Assembly: GCF_000730165.1 (NCBI RefSeq)
Contig: NZ_CP022111.1
Location: 248,001 to 312,000, forward strand
Length of the DNA: 64,000 nt
Origin: Nitrospirillum viridazoti CBAmc
Lineage (GTDB): Bacteria; Pseudomonadota; Alphaproteobacteria; Azospirillales; Azospirillaceae
Direction: 5' to 3'
The notes below the pieces were generated by a model that saw nothing but the letters and a program-made list of their open reading frames with translations, made no database searches and was not told the origin of the DNA. This document shows positions 61,449 through 64,000 of this stretch, piece after piece. The position numbers were made by a program, and so were the translations under genes. Every line of letters starts with the position of its first letter. The first letter of the stretch is position 1.

Positions 61449-62783
61449 ATGACCGACAGGATCGACGCGCCGAAACTGGAAACGGACCGGCCTGAGGTGC
61501 GGCCGGATTTCGTTCCGGCTGCCAGCTACATCGCGCCGGAATACGTCCGGCTGGAAAAGGAACGGCTGTGGCCCCGGGTGTGGCAGATGGCCTGCCGCGA
61601 GGAGGAGATCGCCCAACCGGGCGACTACTACACCTACGACATCGCGGATGAGTCCATCACCGTCGTCCGGCAGAAGTCCGGCGCCATCGCCGCCTACTTC
61701 AACGTCTGTCCCCACCGGGGGCGGCGCCTGACGGCCGGCTGCGGCCATACCGCCCGCCTGCACTGCAAGTACCACGGCTGGAAATGGACGCTGGACGGCA
61801 AGCCGGCGGACATCGTCGACCGTCAGGATTGGGGTGACTGCCTGCAGGATGCCGACGTCACGCTGGAGGCGGTGAAGGTCGGTACCTGGGGGGGCTGGGT
61901 CTTCATTAACATGGACCCGGAGTGCGAGCCCCTGGAGGAATTCCTGGAGCCTGCCAAGGCCATTCTGGATCCCTACCAGTTCGACAAGATGCGCTACGTC
62001 TGGCGCAAGAGCATCGTCATGCCCTGCAATTGGAAGGTGGCGTTGGAGGCCTTCAACGAGGGCTATCACGTCCAGACGACGCACCGCCAGCTGCTGGCCT
62101 ATCTGGACGACATGACCTACAGCGCCGCCAAGGGCAAGCACGGCATGTTCGGCTATGCCCCCAACCGGCTGTACGGCCTGCCCAGTCCGCGCCTGGGCGA
62201 GGCGAAGGGCGACATGCGCCGGGGCCTCTACCTGTTCAACAAGGAAATCTGGGACACCCTGCAGGCCACCACGACGAAAGAGATGCTGGCCGCCGCCGCC
62301 CGCCTGGTGGAACTGCCGGAAGACGCCGACCCCTACACCATCTATGGCGCCTTTGCCCAATTCCATCGGGAGGAGGCGGCGAAGAACAACCGGCCCTTCC
62401 CCGACGTGCCGGTGGAAACGCTGATCGCCGCCGGCACCGACTGGCACATCTTCCCCAACCTGGTCTTCCTGCAGCAGCCGACCAACGTGCTGTTCTACCG
62501 GGCGCGGCCCAACGGCGACGACCCCGACAGCTGCATCTTCGAGATCAACGTCATCGAGCGCTTCGCCGAGGGCGCCAATCCCGACGTGGCGGTGGAGCAC
62601 GGGGCCGACTGGGCCAAGGTCGATTGGGGCCTCATTCTGGAGCAGGACTTCCAGAACATGGGCGAGGTGCAGAAGGGCATGAAATCCCGCGGCTTCAAGG
62701 GCGCGCGGCCCAGCCCGGTGCAGGAACGCGCCATCAGCAACTTCCATGAAACCCTGCATCACTATCTGTGGGACAAGAACTGA
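61449..62783 (+). CDS. Rieske non-heme iron oxygenase, alpha subunit
   Basis: A 444-residue ring-hydroxylating oxygenase alpha subunit. Rieske [2Fe-2S] ligands are Cys87, His89, Cys106 and His109 (CPHRGRRL and CKYHGW). Mononuclear iron ligands include His207 and His212 in FNEGYHVQTTH; the bridging acid before them is Glu204 rather than the usual Asp, as in the CntA-type branch. No beta subunit or reductase gene is adjacent, so it is probably an alpha-only monooxygenase that uses another reductase. GGGAGGGAGAGG precedes ATG 61449. The stop overlaps the next start (TGATG), coupling it to the KstD-like flavoprotein. Confidence 0.92.
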   Translation: MTDRIDAPKLETDRPEVRPDFVPAASYIAPEYVRLEKERLWPRVWQMACREEEIAQPGDYYTYDIADESITVVRQKSGAIAAYFNVCPHRGRRLTAGCGHTARLHCKYHGWKWTLDGKPADIVDRQDWGDCLQDADVTLEAVKVGTWGGWVFINMDPECEPLEEFLEPAKAILDPYQFDKMRYVWRKSIVMPCNWKVALEAFNEGYHVQTTHRQLLAYLDDMTYSAAKGKHGMFGYAPNRLYGLPSPRLGEAKGDMRRGLYLFNKEIWDTLQATTTKEMLAAAARLVELPEDADPYTIYGAFAQFHREEAAKNNRPFPDVPVETLIAAGTDWHIFPNLVFLQQPTNVLFYRARPNGDDPDSCIFEINVIERFAEGANPDVAVEHGADWAKVDWGLILEQDFQNMGEVQKGMKSRGFKGARPSPVQERAISNFHETLHHYLWDKN

Positions 62784-64000
62784 TGAGCCAGTGGGACGAA
62801 ACGGCCGACTTCGTGATCGTCGGCTCCGGGGGCGGATCCATGGCCGCCGGCCTGTACCTGAAGTCCATCGGCAAGCAGCCGCTGATCCTGGAGAAAACCG
62901 ACAAGATCGGCGGGTCCACCGCCATGTCCGGCGGCGTGCTGTGGATTCCCAACCACCCGCTGCAGGCCCGTTTCGGCGTCCAGGACAGTGAGGAGGCCGG
63001 GCGTCGCTACCTCAACGCGGCGGTGGGCCACGACGCCGGCCCCGGCTCGACGCCTGCCCGGAAGGAGGCGTTCCTGAAGGCCGGGCCGCCGATGGTCACC
63101 TTCCTGGAAAGCCAGGGGATGCAATTCATCCGCGCCGAGGGCTGGTCCGATTATTATGACGAGCTGGACGGCGGCTGCGCCCGCAGCCGGTCCCTGGCCG
63201 CGCCCATGCTGGACGCTCGCGACATGGGCCCACTGTTCGACAATCTGCGCATGGGTCCCATGGTTGTGCCACTGCCGGTGGACCAGACGCGCAACATCAC
63301 CCTGGCCACGCGCACGCTCAAAGGCATGTGGGAAGGGGTGAAGCTGCTGATGCGGCTGCGGCGCATGGCCAAGACGGGTAAGCCCATCCTGAGCTATGGT
63401 GGCGCGTTGCAGGGGCGCATGCTGATGCTGTCGGAAGCCAAGGGCGTGCCCATCCGCACCAACTGCGGCATCGTCGATCTGGTGGAAGAGGAAGGCCGTA
63501 TCACCGGCGTGGTGGTGGCGCAGGATGGACAGCGCCGCCGCATCCGCGCCCGGGACGGCGTGCTGATCAATGCTGGCGGCTTTTCCCGCAACAGGGCCAT
63601 GCGTGAGAAGTACGGGCCGTCGCCGGCCTCCACCGACTGGACCAACGCCAACCCCGGCGACACGGGCGAGATGATCGAGATCGCCCAGGCCCATGGCGCC
63701 GCCCTGGACCTGATGGACCAGGCCTGGTGGGTGCCCGGCACCCTGCCACCCAACGGCGCCGTCTTCATGCATGTGACCGACCTATCCAAGCCCCACGTCA
63801 TCGTGGTGGACCAGAACGGCCGGCGCATCATGAACGAAAGCCAGTCCTACATGGCCAACGGCCAAGCCCTGTACAAAGCCGGTGTACCCGCCTGGGTGAT
63901 CATGGACAGCCGCCACCGCCAGCGCTACGCCTGGGGCGTGCAGCCGCCAGGACAGACGCCGGACGACTGGAAATCCAGCGGCTATATGAAGTCGGCCTCC
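62783..64000 (+). CDS. FAD-dependent dehydrogenase, 3-ketosteroid delta1-dehydrogenase (KstD)-like, 3' truncated
   Basis: The first 406 residues of a flavoprotein of the fumarate reductase/KstD superfamily are present before the window ends; family members have about 500-580. FVIVGSGGGSMAAGLYLKS at residues 10-28 and KIGGSTAMSGGVLWIPNH (about 41-58) are the FAD signatures, and NAGGFSRN near residue 275 closes the FAD domain. KstD removes hydrogens from ring A of 3-ketosteroids; relatives act on other cyclic ketones. Coupled to a Rieske oxygenase, the layout recalls KshA/KstD steroid ring opening, but substrate is open. Confidence 0.85.
   Translation, partial: MSQWDETADFVIVGSGGGSMAAGLYLKSIGKQPLILEKTDKIGGSTAMSGGVLWIPNHPLQARFGVQDSEEAGRRYLNAAVGHDAGPGSTPARKEAFLKAGPPMVTFLESQGMQFIRAEGWSDYYDELDGGCARSRSLAAPMLDARDMGPLFDNLRMGPMVVPLPVDQTRNITLATRTLKGMWEGVKLLMRLRRMAKTGKPILSYGGALQGRMLMLSEAKGVPIRTNCGIVDLVEEEGRITGVVVAQDGQRRRIRARDGVLINAGGFSRNRAMREKYGPSPASTDWTNANPGDTGEMIEIAQAHGAALDLMDQAWWVPGTLPPNGAVFMHVTDLSKPHVIVVDQNGRRIMNESQSYMANGQALYKAGVPAWVIMDSRHRQRYAWGVQPPGQTPDDWKSSGYMKSAS

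Overview
The window is one dense catabolic island from a high-GC Gram-negative bacterium. A TonB-dependent outer-membrane receptor, CYP101-like P450s with a putidaredoxin-type ferredoxin, SnoaL-fold proteins, CaiB-type CoA transfer and Rieske/flavoprotein pairs point to an alphaproteobacterium (sphingomonad or Azospirillaceae type); that placement is inference. I see no rRNA, tRNA, insertion sequence, CRISPR array or phage gene. About 57 genes plus one 3' fragment sit in many short divergent operons.

Layout. (1) 327-3957, minus: SnoaL-fold protein, TesB-type thioesterase, quinone-reductase-like MDR, thiolase. (2) 4242-11400, plus: TetR regulator, CYP101-like P450, SDR, second P450, [2Fe-2S] ferredoxin, serine hydrolase, GMC oxidase; this resembles the camphor (cam) operon plan but has no ferredoxin reductase and no Baeyer-Villiger enzyme. 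(3) 11447-19560, minus: SDR, TonB receptor, aldehyde dehydrogenase, acyl-CoA ligase, another CYP101-like P450, small membrane protein. (4) 19734-23547: Fe(II)/2-oxoglutarate dioxygenase, second GMC enzyme, CaiB/BaiF CoA-transferase. (5) 23769-34584, plus: crotonase, Old Yellow Enzyme, SnoaL, SDR, folE, two acyl-CoA dehydrogenases (ACADs), a fused double ACAD, crotonase, MFS transporter. (6) 34594-40541: hydratase/DUF35/Ltp2-like module, thiolase, SDR, acyl-CoA ligase. (7) 40791-43843: 2-oxoacid dehydrogenase E1 alpha, E1 beta, a free-standing lipoyl protein and a lipoyl-less E2 core. (8) 43917-49705: CMD-like protein, D-aminoacylase-like amidohydrolase, LysR, second dioxygenase, amidohydrolase-2. 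(9) 49789-55198: two divergent IclR regulators, enoyl reductase-like MDR, ACAD pair. (10) 55239-59930, minus: FadB-like fusion, crotonase, 3-hydroxyacyl-CoA dehydrogenase, alpha/beta hydrolase. (11) 60253-64000, plus: ACAD, Rieske oxygenase alpha subunit, KstD-like flavoprotein that runs off the right edge.

How they may work together (inference). A hydrophobic substrate enters through the TonB receptor. P450s, Rieske oxygenase and 2-oxoglutarate dioxygenases hydroxylate it; SDRs, GMC enzymes and the aldehyde dehydrogenase oxidise the products to ketones and acids. Ligases and the CoA-transferase make CoA thioesters. Paired and fused ACADs, crotonases, hydroxyacyl-CoA dehydrogenases, thiolases and a retro-aldolase-like module shorten them. 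Heteromeric or fused ACADs, an Ltp2-like/DUF35 pair and a KstD-like flavoprotein are hallmarks of steroid-type or cyclic terpenoid breakdown. No extradiol ring-cleavage enzyme, KstR-type regulator or Mce transporter is present, so the substrate is open; a terpenoid or other alicyclic carboxylate is as likely as a steroid.
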